From: Thalassotalea_F euphylliae
GTDB lineage: Bacteria > Pseudomonadota > Gammaproteobacteria > Enterobacterales > Alteromonadaceae
Reading direction: 5' to 3'
Length of the DNA stretch: 64,000 nucleotides
NCBI RefSeq assembly: GCF_042682785.1
Contig: NZ_JBHUIB010000003.1
Span: 124,001-188,000, forward strand
Positions within the stretch are counted from its first letter, which is position 1. Every line of letters starts with the position of its first letter. This document shows positions 35,803 to 44,894 of the stretch, one piece after another. A program made the translations under genes and the position numbers. A model generated the notes under the pieces. It ran no database searches. It was not told the origin of the DNA and saw nothing but the letters and a program-made list of their open reading frames with translations.

Positions 35803-36426
35803 TCAATAGTTAGTATTTCTGGCTATCAAGTTGAACCGCTCCAACAGCTCGGATGCTTGGCAAAAACCTAAGGTTATTGGGTAAGGTCTTTTATTTTCAT
35901 CAATGTAAAGTAATGCTGGGAATCCTCTCACACCGAGTTGGCGAGAAACACTAAGGTGCTGCTGAAGTTGTTGTTCTGTATCTCTTGACGTAAATACCTG
36001 TTTAAAGACTCTTTCATCAATTCCAATAGTGCTCGCACATGCTAGCAAGGTTCCTGTTAAAGAAGGGTTCTTTGCGTGCTGGTAGTAGGCTGTTTGAATA
36101 GCTTTTGCCATCGCTTGTGCGCTGTTTGGCGCAATAGCTTCTGCGGAAATGACGGCACGACATGCTTGGTATGTTGAACGATAAGGCGTGTTAACCGTCC
36201 AAAAGTCGTGATTAAAGGTGACTTGCGAACGCGCCTCAATTTGATGCCAATAAGATGCAATAATTTGCTTGAGCTCATTACTCATCGGCTCATCCGTGTC
36301 TGGTGCTAATCCTCCCATAACCCAGTCAACGGTGACATTAGGATGTTGTGATAAGAATTGCTCTAACTCTGGTTGAAAGCCATAACACCAGCCACACATC
36401 GGATCCATCACGTATATTATTTGCAT
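35803..36426 (-). CDS. DsbA-family thioredoxin-fold protein (FrnE-like)
   Basis: A 207-residue protein with the active site Cys11-Gly-Trp-Cys14 at the end of the first strand and the cis-proline loop RGFPALLYI near the C terminus. There is no signal peptide, so it acts in the cytoplasm, like FrnE and the 2-hydroxychromene-2-carboxylate isomerase-like members. The role may be disulphide exchange or glutathione-type chemistry on an unknown substrate. The gene has no partner. Confidence 0.86.
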   Translation of the reverse strand: MQIIYVMDPMCGWCYGFQPELEQFLSQHPNVTVDWVMGGLAPDTDEPMSNELKQIIASYWHQIEARSQVTFNHDFWTVNTPYRSTYQACRAVISAEAIAPNSAQAMAKAIQTAYYQHAKNPSLTGTLLACASTIGIDERVFKQVFTSRDTEQQLQQHLSVSRQLGVRGFPALLYIDENKRPYPITLGFCQASELLERFNLIARNTNY

Positions 36427-36502
36427 TGCCGTCTCAAAAAGTAAACTAGGGAAGCTCCTCTAAATTTCAGGCTAACCTGCAATGATTAGGAAAACAACGG
36501 TT

Positions 36503-36524
36503 GCTAGCATGTTTCGATGCTAGC
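36503..36524. terminator. Hairpin downstream of the SGNH lipoprotein
   Basis: GCTAGCAT and ATGCTAGC form a perfect 8-bp stem with a 6-base loop, between two genes both on the minus strand. The tail on that strand (AACCGTTGTTTTCC) is only partly T-rich. Confidence 0.45.
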
Positions 36525-36585
36525 GAGTTATACCGAGGACTTTAATAATTGAAAATGGGGTTGATGCCTTGCTTCGCTTATGCAG

Positions 36586-37395
36586 TTAAAAATTACAAGG
36601 TGGGTTATCCAATACGGTCTGTGTGGCGATTTGCGCTAAAAAGTTAAATACCTCTTCAGGTTCATTGACAGCATCGGTATAGGGAATAGTACTGGCATCG
36701 TCTCCTGTAATCACTTGGTACATCACCATGGCTGTTAACAATTCTCCTGTGTTTGCGGCATGATTGCCGTCTTGTGCATGATAAGCCAAGCTATTATCTG
36801 CTTTTATTGCACTTTCCCAAGCTAGGCCAACAGGGCTAACGCATGCAGGCTCAGTGTTCGCGATATCAACATGAATATTGTAAATAAATTCGCCCTCGAA
36901 CAGTCTGCCGTCTTGTGGGTGCTCTGGAAACAATACAGGAGTAATACCTAAGCTTTTTGCCATTCTAATCCATGTTTCTGCACCGCGAGTAGGGTAGAAG
37001 AAGGAGCCTGACTGGGAGTACTTTTGCGCCTGTAAGATAACATGTGTCCAGTCTTGCGTGTGCAGCAATGAGACTGATTGTTCATGTTGAAGGCGTTCTT
37101 GTAAGTAGTCGTTGCTACCGGTGTATTTCGTAACCAGTGATTTTTCCGGGTGTGCGGATTGAATAAGAGCATCTAGCCTGCTCGCCAACCCAATAACGTG
37201 ACTATTGCCAAATATCAGCACTTTGTATTGACTCGAGTCTTCATTACTAGGGATAGTCGTGTTTGCGGCATAGTCATCAAGGCGCGTGCTAATGTCTTTT
37301 GTTTCTAATGGCGTGGAATTTTCGTTTTCCGAAGAACTACCGCCGCCGCAGCCAATTAATGCGGACAGTAGTATCGTTGTTATAATGTTTTTCAT
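36586..37395 (-). CDS. SGNH-hydrolase-like lipoprotein
   Basis: A 269-residue lipoprotein: signal peptide with lipobox (LLSALIGCGGGSSS). The mature part begins with VLIFGNSHVIG, a block I motif with Gly-Asn-Ser in place of Gly-Asp-Ser. A later QDGNHAAN segment fits the Asp-x-x-His block V motif, giving a probable Ser-Asp-His set. SGNH enzymes are esterases or acyl-group hydrolases of lipids or polysaccharides. The Asn in block I is seen in some relatives and does not itself remove the nucleophile. It is divergent from an M14 peptidase gene. Confidence 0.72.
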   Translation of the reverse strand: MKNIITTILLSALIGCGGGSSSENENSTPLETKDISTRLDDYAANTTIPSNEDSSQYKVLIFGNSHVIGLASRLDALIQSAHPEKSLVTKYTGSNDYLQERLQHEQSVSLLHTQDWTHVILQAQKYSQSGSFFYPTRGAETWIRMAKSLGITPVLFPEHPQDGRLFEGEFIYNIHVDIANTEPACVSPVGLAWESAIKADNSLAYHAQDGNHAANTGELLTAMVMYQVITGDDASTIPYTDAVNEPEEVFNFLAQIATQTVLDNPPCNF

Positions 37396-37602
37396 CGTAA
37401 ATGCTTATCTAAAGAAGACGTTGATTTGATAACAAAAAAATAGATAAACGATAAGGGTTTAGTGATAAGCGGCTGCATTAAGCGGATTAATGGTTACAAC
37501 CTCATACTTGCAATATGTAGCGTATGGTTAATTCATTGCGTTGCATTATCGTCAATAGCTGATTATGCTTACGACAAAATTATTATTTGGGTATATTGTA
37601 TA

Positions 37603-38517
37603 ATGTATAAAATAGGTGTTCAGGGTCAAAAATGGGGCGATAGTGAAAAAGCCGAGTGGTTGTCACTGCAGTCAATTAAACGAAGCTATAAATCCGAGGT
37701 GGTTGAGAAAGTCAATGCGCTCAGCAGCAAGTGGAACATCGAACAATATGGTGCGCTTTCTTATGACGAGGGAAAATATCCGCTTTTTGCGATTAAAAGT
37801 AATGACTGGGATATGTCGAAGCCAACTGCCTTAGTCACAGGGGGAGTACATGGTTATGAAACTAGCGGTGTGCAAGGCGCTATCCAATTTGCTGATACCG
37901 AAATGGCCAATTACACCCATGTATTCAATGTGGTGGTGTTGCCTTGTATAAGTCCTTGGGGTTACGAGACCATAAATCGCTGGAACCCTAAAGCGATTGA
38001 TCCTAACCGTTCGTTCTATGCAGATTCGCCGGCGGAAGAATCAGCCAAAGCAATGGCGTATATACATAGCTTACTAGGTGAAGTGTTTATTCATATCGAT
38101 TTACATGAAACAACGGATACTGATAACAGCGAATTTAGACCTGCACTGTCAGCGCGTGATGCTATTGAGCAAAAAACTTGGAATATCCCAGATGGATTTT
38201 ATCTGTGTGCCGATACGTCAAACCCATCGCCAGAATTTCAGAAGGCGATGATTGACGCCGTGGAAAAGGTCACCCATATTGCACCGCCAGACGACGCTGG
38301 TGAAATCATAGGTGTGCCGCTTCAGCAACACGGTGTTATTACCTACGACTATAAACCATTGGGGTTGTGCGCAGGTTTAAGTGACGCCAAATATACGACG
38401 ACAACAGAGGTTTATCCTGATAGCCCAAAAGTTGACAGTGAAAACTGTAACCTAGCACAAGTTGCTTGTATTACAGGCGGCTTAGATTTTGTGATTGCAA
38501 AGGAACAGATGCTATAA
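37603..38517 (+). CDS. M14-family metallocarboxypeptidase
   Basis: About 304 residues. Zinc ligands are probably His and Glu in GGVHGYETSG and His in HIDLHETTD; NRWNPKAIDPNRSF is a typical M14 substrate-pocket segment. The frame is open to a GTG at 37462, which has AAGGG upstream and would add 47 residues including a hydrophobic stretch. The domain itself begins at MYKIGVQGQKWGD, so the ATG at 37603 is preferred; the longer form would be membrane-bound or exported. The enzyme removes C-terminal amino acids or acyl groups from an unknown substrate. Confidence 0.82.
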   Translation: MYKIGVQGQKWGDSEKAEWLSLQSIKRSYKSEVVEKVNALSSKWNIEQYGALSYDEGKYPLFAIKSNDWDMSKPTALVTGGVHGYETSGVQGAIQFADTEMANYTHVFNVVVLPCISPWGYETINRWNPKAIDPNRSFYADSPAEESAKAMAYIHSLLGEVFIHIDLHETTDTDNSEFRPALSARDAIEQKTWNIPDGFYLCADTSNPSPEFQKAMIDAVEKVTHIAPPDDAGEIIGVPLQQHGVITYDYKPLGLCAGLSDAKYTTTTEVYPDSPKVDSENCNLAQVACITGGLDFVIAKEQML

Positions 38518-38550
38518 CAGAGACTTTATCTGTTATAAAGCTTTATACGT

Positions 38551-38584
38551 AAAAACAAGGCTGCGGAGCAAGAATGCAGCCTTG
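38551..38584 (-). terminator. Intrinsic terminator of the DUF2306 gene
   Basis: On the minus strand CAAGGCTGC and GCAGCCTTG form a 9-bp stem followed by TTTTT. It lies between convergent genes and works best for the minus strand. Confidence 0.75.
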
Positions 38585-38612
38585 AACTGTGTCTGAATCT
38601 TTAGTGTGGTTG

Positions 38613-39470
38613 CTAGCTAAATCTCGGTAGCCACATCCCCATCGTCGCCGCAAATACGCCGCCCGCTGTCATTAACGTCACTAATATGAGCATCGCACTT
38701 ACTGACGATTTGAGCCAAGCTGAGTCGTTTTCTTTTGCTGAAAAATAAAGCTCTGCTATAGCAAGTGGAATCAAATATTGGGCGAAGCCTAAGAAGGTTA
38801 AAAAGGGACCGGTGAATGTTTTCGGATCAAAGCCAACGGGTGCTTGATGGATCATCAGCCATAGCATTAGACCAATGCGAAAGAACCATACACCAGCCAT
38901 GACTAAGAAAAGTCTTAGAGCCCAGCGTTGATGAATCTTAATGTTTCTTGCCATAGCATTTTTTACCGCCATATAGGCAAACCAAATGATCAAAAATGCG
39001 TTCAAGCTGATACTGTATTTTCCTATTTCGCCACCTGCAACGCCTCTGGTCCACACCATATATAACCCACCTAGAGCAAGGACTATCGCTGTGGTGACAT
39101 AAACACGACCATTAAAGCGGTGAAATGCTGGATAGCGAGCCCTTATGCTACTGATGAACTGTAGTGGACCGAAAAACAAGACAAGGAGCGCTAAAACTAG
39201 GTGTAACGCGACTGCGATATTTCCAGCCAAGTCACCTTCAACGTATCCATGTGGCATAACTTGGTTCCATCTCGCAAGATCCGCATCAATGACAGCTTGT
39301 CCATAGAAACCTAAAACATAACTTGCGAAAATCCATTGTCCAATGACGGCAACAGTAAACCATGAGCGTGCTGACCACTTGAGTAACGTTTCGTTGGCTG
39401 CTGAGCTGTTTTGAATAAATGTTGTGGCGGTTTGTTCCACTGTTCTTCTCCCTTGAATCTTTGTTATCAC
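38613..39470 (-). CDS. DUF2306 membrane protein
   Basis: A 285-residue inner-membrane protein with about six to seven helices. The RYPAFHRFNGRVYVTTAI segment is the hallmark of DUF2306 proteins; KIHQRWALRLF is also conserved in the group. Histidines in these segments hint at haem or metal binding, which is inference only. The function of the family is unknown. It is monocistronic. Confidence 0.8.
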   Translation of the reverse strand: MITKIQGRRTVEQTATTFIQNSSAANETLLKWSARSWFTVAVIGQWIFASYVLGFYGQAVIDADLARWNQVMPHGYVEGDLAGNIAVALHLVLALLVLFFGPLQFISSIRARYPAFHRFNGRVYVTTAIVLALGGLYMVWTRGVAGGEIGKYSISLNAFLIIWFAYMAVKNAMARNIKIHQRWALRLFLVMAGVWFFRIGLMLWLMIHQAPVGFDPKTFTGPFLTFLGFAQYLIPLAIAELYFSAKENDSAWLKSSVSAMLILVTLMTAGGVFAATMGMWLPRFS

Positions 39471-39675
39471 TGTCCTTTCAGCATGTGTTGTGCCATTTCA
39501 ATTTAGTGAGTAATTTCAAAGGCTTTTCTAGATTTTATGGACATCCTAATTTGAAGTGCGTGATATGTTAGTAAATTACGCGAATTTATGGTGTGAATAA
39601 CGAATCAAAATATCGATTGAATATCAGTGGGTTTTTTGTATAGATTATGGTCAGTAGTCGTAGTAAGGAAGTAGT

Positions 39676-40824
39676 ATGTCCACGGATGCCATTGCACTCT
39701 TAATAGTCCTTGTTGTTTTCTTTTTTATTTTTCGTCGTTTAAATCGTGAAAAACCGAAAAAATTGACGGCGAATGCAAGCCAAAAGTCGGCCGTAAGTTA
39801 CGCCACTCGAAAAGCTATCGACAGTCAGAAACAGCGAAGCATTGATAAGTCAGCGGAGCATGACAACTCTCGAAAAGTACCTGAGGATTTCGTACAGTTT
39901 CAACTATTCAAATATGCTGATTTGACGGCTGATAATAAGCAAGCTATCCATGAACGATTGCAGAATTTTAGTAAGCCTCACCCGTTACTGATGAAATTGC
40001 TTGATGGCTTTATTGAACAAAAAGAGCTGACGGAATTAATTAAGTCTGACCCTGATATCGCCGCTAAAATTCTTAAAGTGGTTAACAGCGCGCAATTTGC
40101 GCTGCAACAACCGATTAAAGATATCCACCATGCCATTATCTTTTTAGGCGTCACTGAAGTGCGTAATATCGCACTGCAGTTTGCAATGAAACAAGATCAT
40201 CAGTTTGAACACCCAATGCAAGAACGAGCTTATCAGCGAGTTTGGCAGTCGAGTTATTTGGCAAGTCAGCTTTGTTTGTTGTTGTCAAAAAGTTTAGGCA
40301 AAGATAATGCTGCAGAGCTATCGACGCTTTGCCTGCTGCTGTACTTAGGCGATTTAGCGCTATTGAAAACGCAACCTGATCTAGCCGCGATATATCTTCA
40401 ACCGCTCAATTTCTATGAGCGCTTAGACCAAGTTCAAATGACTGTACGAACCAACCCTGCTATCGCTGGTGCGGTGTTGGCAAAAGAGTGGGAGCTACCC
40501 AATTCTATGGTTGCTGATATTAGCCATCAATTTCATGCTTTTACGAATGAATTAGTGGGGAGTGATTTTCCGCAAGAGCAACAAGATGATTTATTGTTGT
40601 GTTACATCATCTGTCGCCTCAGTGACATGGTGGTATTTGAAAACAATCAAGATGTACTTTCAATGCAAACATTGGACTATCAGCTTGGTGGTGATTTAGC
40701 GTTTTACCATTTAAAAAACATGGTGTCTGAGCAGCGTTTATCTGAAATTGAAAAGGAACTGAGCAACAATAGTTTTGCGATTAAAGCAAAAGAAATTGTT
40801 GCCAGAATAAAAGTACAAGGCTAG
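39676..40824 (+). CDS. HDOD-domain signalling protein
   Basis: A 382-residue protein. Residues 1-20 form a membrane anchor (AIALLIVLVVFFFIF), followed by a basic, low-complexity linker. From about residue 100 an HDOD domain follows (KPHPLLMKLLDG, SDPDIAAKILKVVNSAQF, IKDIHHAIIFLGVTEVRNIALQ). HDOD proteins link to two-component or c-di-GMP signalling and have no hydrolase residues. A GGDEF cyclase lies 12 kb away. The start has AAGGAAG upstream. Confidence 0.88.
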   Translation: MSTDAIALLIVLVVFFFIFRRLNREKPKKLTANASQKSAVSYATRKAIDSQKQRSIDKSAEHDNSRKVPEDFVQFQLFKYADLTADNKQAIHERLQNFSKPHPLLMKLLDGFIEQKELTELIKSDPDIAAKILKVVNSAQFALQQPIKDIHHAIIFLGVTEVRNIALQFAMKQDHQFEHPMQERAYQRVWQSSYLASQLCLLLSKSLGKDNAAELSTLCLLLYLGDLALLKTQPDLAAIYLQPLNFYERLDQVQMTVRTNPAIAGAVLAKEWELPNSMVADISHQFHAFTNELVGSDFPQEQQDDLLLCYIICRLSDMVVFENNQDVLSMQTLDYQLGGDLAFYHLKNMVSEQRLSEIEKELSNNSFAIKAKEIVARIKVQG

Positions 40825-40840
40825 CAAACAGGGGCCTCGA

Positions 40841-40873
40841 GCAGAGAGATAATAACTGTAAAGTGCTCTCTGC
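40841..40873. terminator. Hairpin between the convergent HDOD and DUF2252 genes
   Basis: GCAGAGAG (40841-40848) pairs with CTCTCTGC (40866-40873). Only a modest T run follows. Confidence 0.45.
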
Positions 40874-40921
40874 AACCTTTACTTTTAGTTATCAGTTTGG
40901 GCATTGGATGTTAGGCTTTAT

Positions 40922-42250
40922 TCAGCCAGCGCTGATTAACTCTTTAAGCATTTCGCAATCTTTTGTAACTTGCTGAGCATACTGCTGGCAATTCTCGATA
41001 AGTGTCTGGGTAGCTACTACTGGCATAATGCTCATGGCTTGTTCAAATAGCGTTGAACGCCTGTCTCCTCTACTGTGAGCTAGCGCTAGAGCAATGCCGC
41101 AGCTTTTTGCGTATTGCGCTAATCCATTATTCTTTAACACTTTTTTGCCTATACTTATTTGCTCTGGTTTGATGCCCACTTTGGCATGATGACGAGAGCG
41201 AACTAACCAGTGTTGATCCTGCCAAATTACCTCATCAAGTACTAAGTCTGGACTGCGTTGCATGCGTCGTTGGCAGTTAACAGTTAAATGCGCAGGATTT
41301 AGCGTGTTTACTGGCGAAAGGTTGTTAAAAACGGCAAGTGGAGCAGCTTGTCTTTGTTTTTTCACTTCAACAATATGGCACAAATGTAAGCAGGACAAAT
41401 CAAGCTCCTCAGGTCCAACTAACAGGTAATACCTAGCCATGTTCACCGAACCGGTTCCTGCGTTTAAGCGAGCAACAATATCGTGAATATGATCATCAAC
41501 ATAAGGGCGGAATTGATTGAAAATCTCGCGATATTGGTTGTCAGCTAAACGAGCAAACTTTTCCGTGTTATTAGCGAATTTAATTGGTAGGACTTTCGTA
41601 TCAATTGCTTTGGCGAGCGCACTTTTTTCTAAAAACAAATCGCCATTTGTGCCTCTACTAAGTGCTTTTTGATATGGCTTAAACAAAATACTGTTTTCTT
41701 CAAATGAGGACAGTGCTTGATAACGAGCTTCAAAGTTGGTGTGACATTGCGTACATGTCTCTTGATAAGCGGTCATGAAAGTATGGGCCGCATGAATGGC
41801 ATGCTCATTATTAATGCTCGGTTTACCTGAATAGTCTTTCTCGCTGACTATCGTGCCATCGACAACGCCCTGAGCATGAGTTACGCAAAGAAATAAACTG
41901 GTAATGTAGCGTGCCAAGTCCCAAACTGCATAGCCAACACAAGCATCGTCAAAATCATTTGGACTGAAAATGACTTTGTCGCCGTGAGATCCTTCTTCGG
42001 TTAAAAAACCGAAATTAGATGTATGGCAATCACCAATAACAGTCGTCCTTGGTACGGCCTGATATTCACAGGGTAGTGACAATAGATTGTTCTTGATATC
42101 GTGGTAAAACAGAGGTGCAGAACCGCGGTAAAACAAGAATGGGCTTGAGGCCATTTTCACATGTTTTGGCATTGTCTTAGAGGGTTGGTTCCCATCAACA
42201 GAGGTCAAATGCGTTTTGATAAATGATTTCCGACTGTCAGCGTTTACCAT
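40922..42250 (-). CDS. DUF2252 protein, kinase-like fold
   Basis: A 442-residue DUF2252 protein. Diagnostic segments are FLFYRGSAPLFYHDI, GDCHTSNFGFL, FSPNDFDDACVGYAVWDLARY and LALAHSRGD. The GDCHxxNFG and NDFDD motifs resemble the catalytic and metal-binding loops of aminoglycoside-kinase-like folds, which suggests a phosphotransferase, but no substrate is known. It is transcribed away from the MBL-fold gene at 66 bp. Confidence 0.88.
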   Translation of the reverse strand: MVNADSRKSFIKTHLTSVDGNQPSKTMPKHVKMASSPFLFYRGSAPLFYHDIKNNLLSLPCEYQAVPRTTVIGDCHTSNFGFLTEEGSHGDKVIFSPNDFDDACVGYAVWDLARYITSLFLCVTHAQGVVDGTIVSEKDYSGKPSINNEHAIHAAHTFMTAYQETCTQCHTNFEARYQALSSFEENSILFKPYQKALSRGTNGDLFLEKSALAKAIDTKVLPIKFANNTEKFARLADNQYREIFNQFRPYVDDHIHDIVARLNAGTGSVNMARYYLLVGPEELDLSCLHLCHIVEVKKQRQAAPLAVFNNLSPVNTLNPAHLTVNCQRRMQRSPDLVLDEVIWQDQHWLVRSRHHAKVGIKPEQISIGKKVLKNNGLAQYAKSCGIALALAHSRGDRRSTLFEQAMSIMPVVATQTLIENCQQYAQQVTKDCEMLKELISAG

Positions 42251-42316
42251 TGTGTTATTCCCTGTATAAAGCTTGCTAGCAGTTTACACAGAGAAAATAT
42301 GAGATAACAAGCGCAA

Positions 42317-43102
42317 CTATTTATTAAACAATACTTTGCGGAGTTTGATTTTTACTGAACGCCAGTGGGTTAACGGTACTTTGGGCGCTTTTTCAAACAG
42401 ATGTTGGTAATCATTATGGGTAGGGTGAACTTCACCACCATGAGCTAGTATGATTGAATCAGGGTTCAGAGCTTCAATACGCTCCAGTGACTCGCGATAT
42501 CTACGTGGGTAAAACAGCGGGAATGGCGGGATATATCGGCCTTTTACCGTTACCATTAAGTCGGCCACATACACTTTATGGCTAGTACTGTGATAGATAG
42601 AAAGATCTCGGTCTGTGTGCCCCTGAGTGAATAATACTTGCCATTCCGGGAAGCCGGGTAAGGTATCATTGTCATCTAGCAATATATCGGGATGTAGTTT
42701 TCTTGAGTACCACAAATACCGGCGAGGTTTGCCTTTGCGCTTCGCCACCCATCCTGCTAATGCAATATCGGTAATATGCATTAATATGCCATCTAAACCT
42801 GTGTACCAATGACCGGAAACATTCGCTGAGGCAATTTTTGCGCCCGTTAATTGACGAAGCTTGTGTGCTGCGCCTGCATGGTCTGGGTGCATGTGGGTAA
42901 CAACAACAAGGGACAAGGCACAAAGAGGCAGGCCTAAAGTGGATCTAATAAATGTTGATAGATCATTGACATCTGCCCGGCAGCAACCATCCAATAACAA
43001 TAACTTATCTGCCTGCTTAACTAGGTAGATAGATTGAATGTGGCCATCCAGCTCGTAAAGCGTAGTCGACTCACTCAGTGCTTGTTGATGTATAACGTTC
43101 AT
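42317..43102 (-). CDS. Metallo-beta-lactamase-fold hydrolase
   Basis: A 261-residue MBL-fold protein. The zinc motif is THMHPDHAG, with later ligands in FTQGHTDRDLS and ILAHGGE. It resembles the broad group of cytosolic glyoxalase II/lactonase-like enzymes. No signal peptide is present. It is the first gene of a minus-strand stretch with DUF2252, perhaps cotranscribed. The substrate is unknown. Confidence 0.88.
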   Translation of the reverse strand: MNVIHQQALSESTTLYELDGHIQSIYLVKQADKLLLLDGCCRADVNDLSTFIRSTLGLPLCALSLVVVTHMHPDHAGAAHKLRQLTGAKIASANVSGHWYTGLDGILMHITDIALAGWVAKRKGKPRRYLWYSRKLHPDILLDDNDTLPGFPEWQVLFTQGHTDRDLSIYHSTSHKVYVADLMVTVKGRYIPPFPLFYPRRYRESLERIEALNPDSIILAHGGEVHPTHNDYQHLFEKAPKVPLTHWRSVKIKLRKVLFNK

Positions 43103-43261
43103 AATGCAGATGTAACAGATTCGTTAGCAGTGTTTTAACGTAACTGCCGTGTAATTTCAATCTCTGGTCGGATGACTAGTTTGGCTATATGTCATACATT
43201 GGCTGTTAATACCGTGTACACTTGATGACATAAGATCTTGTACAAGCTAGAGTTTTATCCA

Positions 43262-43474
43262 TTGAAACAAGCCATTGTTAGTTATCATAAAGATGAAGAA
43301 AACCATTGGGTTGCTCGATTGGCCTGTGGACATAATCAACATGTCAGACATCAACCGCCGTGGACAAATCGACCATGGGTTGAAACCGAGCAGGGGAGAA
43401 AGACAATGCTCGGACATCAATTACAATGTGTAAAATGCGAGCAATTAGCACCTCGTGACTGGTATGAAAAATAA
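43262..43474 (+). CDS. DUF3565 small cysteine/histidine protein
   Basis: About 70 residues starting with TTG at 43262 (MKQAIVSYHKDEENHW). An upstream TTG at 43238 is open, but the family begins at KQAIV. The protein holds ACGHNQHVRHQPPW and CVKCEQLAPRDW, giving a CxH and CxxC arrangement that probably binds zinc. Families with this layout are of unknown function. It is followed by another small gene after 15 bp. Confidence 0.8.
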   Translation: MKQAIVSYHKDEENHWVARLACGHNQHVRHQPPWTNRPWVETEQGRKTMLGHQLQCVKCEQLAPRDWYEK

Positions 43475-43489
43475 CAGCAAGGATAAGCA

Positions 43490-43750
43490 ATGAAAAAAAT
43501 TAAAAATGAAAAAGAACTGTTGAAAAAAGCGCTCACTGTTGGGGAAAATTATGCACGGAAACGCGGGTATAACGCGTTTAGTGGTACAGATTCTCATGAT
43601 GAGAAAATAGAGTGTATTTATCGTCTGTTAGTTAACGATAAGTTGCTAATCCCTTTAGCAGAACATGAAGAAAATTTGTTAAATATCAAAAAGCGCTTAG
43701 TGAAATGGATCATGAACCAATTGCCCGACAATCACCCGTTGCTTCAGTAA
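43490..43750 (+). CDS. DUF5062-like small protein
   Basis: An 86-residue protein, mostly helical and lysine-rich, with NEKELLKKALTVGENYARKRGY, ECIYRLLVNDKLL and IMNQLPDNHPLL. This pattern resembles my memory of DUF5062 from Vibrio and Shewanella. The function is unknown. AAGGATAAGCA precedes the ATG. It lies in a row of same-strand genes (43262-45576) with short gaps and may be cotranscribed. Confidence 0.68.
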   Translation: MKKIKNEKELLKKALTVGENYARKRGYNAFSGTDSHDEKIECIYRLLVNDKLLIPLAEHEENLLNIKKRLVKWIMNQLPDNHPLLQ

Positions 43751-43778
43751 GAGAAAGCGTTGATTCAGCTATACCATT

Positions 43779-44894
43779 GTGAAAATCCTACTGTTATCTG
43801 CGTATGATGCTGCTAGCCACCAGTATTGGCGAGAAGGCATAGTCGAGCATATTCCCGAACATGAGTGGACAGTGTTGACGTTGCCCGCACGCTTTTTTTC
43901 TTGGCGTGTTAGAGGAAATAGCTTGACGTGGGCGTTTGAACAAAAAGCAATACTGAGTCAGCATTATGATTTAATTGTTGCAACGTCTATGGCAGATATC
44001 AGCGGCTTGAAGGGACTCGTACCCTCGCTAGCTCATATTCCTACTATCGTATACTTCCATGAAAACCAGTTTGCCTACCCTAAAACTGAGCAGGCTTTTA
44101 ATTCGGTTGAACCACAAATGCTGTCGATTTATTCGGGCGTTGCTGCAAACGGATTGGTATTTAACACAGATTTTAATCGACAAACGTTTTTAGCGGGTGC
44201 TCGGCAGTTATTGAAAAAGCTGCCTGATCAAGTGCCTAAAGGGATTGTGGAAAGCCTTGAAGCAAAGTCGCATGTCATTGCTGTACCTATTCGTGGTTGC
44301 GACAAACAGTGCAGAGAAAGTAGCAATAGGACACAGCTTTCGGTGGTTTGGAACCATCGTTGGGAATATGACAAAGGGCCAATATTGCTTAAACATATTG
44401 TGGAAAAGGCATTGCTTAAATCGCTCGACATCAAGTTTCATATTGTAGGGCAGCGATTTAGGTATACACCAGTCGAGTTTGACGAAATAGCAGAACTGTT
44501 AAAACAAACCACAAGTAAAGCGGTACTAGGGCACTTTGGCTTTGTTGAAAGCCGAGACGCATACTATCAATTGCTACGCACTTCAGATGTTGTTCTCTCT
44601 ACGGCAGAGCATGATTTTCAAGGCTTATCTATTCTAGAGGCCGTCTATCGAGGGTGTACGCCATTAGTCCCTAATAAACTCGCTTATCCAGAAATACTAG
44701 GACAACAATTTTGCTACGGACAAGATAGTATGGAGTTAGATAAATTGGCGGTATTAGCTGTTGAAAAGTTAGCCGTTTATGCATCGAGGAAGCAAGCTGG
44801 CAACAGCTTACCCAAAGCAAATGTTGAGCGTTTTACATGGCCTAACTTAATTGGTGACTATCAGTCGATATTTAACGAGGTGGTAAATGGCTAA
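43779..44894 (+). CDS. Glycosyltransferase, DUF3524/QTMAN-like
   Basis: A 371-residue GT-B glycosyltransferase. The N-terminal domain (ILLLSAYDAASHQYWREGI, LTLPARFFSWRVRGNSL, PTIVYFHENQFAYP) is that of DUF3524, the family of the eukaryotic tRNA-queuosine mannosyltransferase QTMAN (GTDC1). The C-terminal half has the nucleotide-sugar part (WNHRWEYDKGP, FQGLSILEAVYRGCTPLVP). The start is GTG with a poor ribosome binding site. It overlaps the next M14 peptidase by 8 bases. Whether the bacterial form glycosylates queuosine tRNA is not known from sequence. Confidence 0.82.
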   Translation: MKILLLSAYDAASHQYWREGIVEHIPEHEWTVLTLPARFFSWRVRGNSLTWAFEQKAILSQHYDLIVATSMADISGLKGLVPSLAHIPTIVYFHENQFAYPKTEQAFNSVEPQMLSIYSGVAANGLVFNTDFNRQTFLAGARQLLKKLPDQVPKGIVESLEAKSHVIAVPIRGCDKQCRESSNRTQLSVVWNHRWEYDKGPILLKHIVEKALLKSLDIKFHIVGQRFRYTPVEFDEIAELLKQTTSKAVLGHFGFVESRDAYYQLLRTSDVVLSTAEHDFQGLSILEAVYRGCTPLVPNKLAYPEILGQQFCYGQDSMELDKLAVLAVEKLAVYASRKQAGNSLPKANVERFTWPNLIGDYQSIFNEVVNG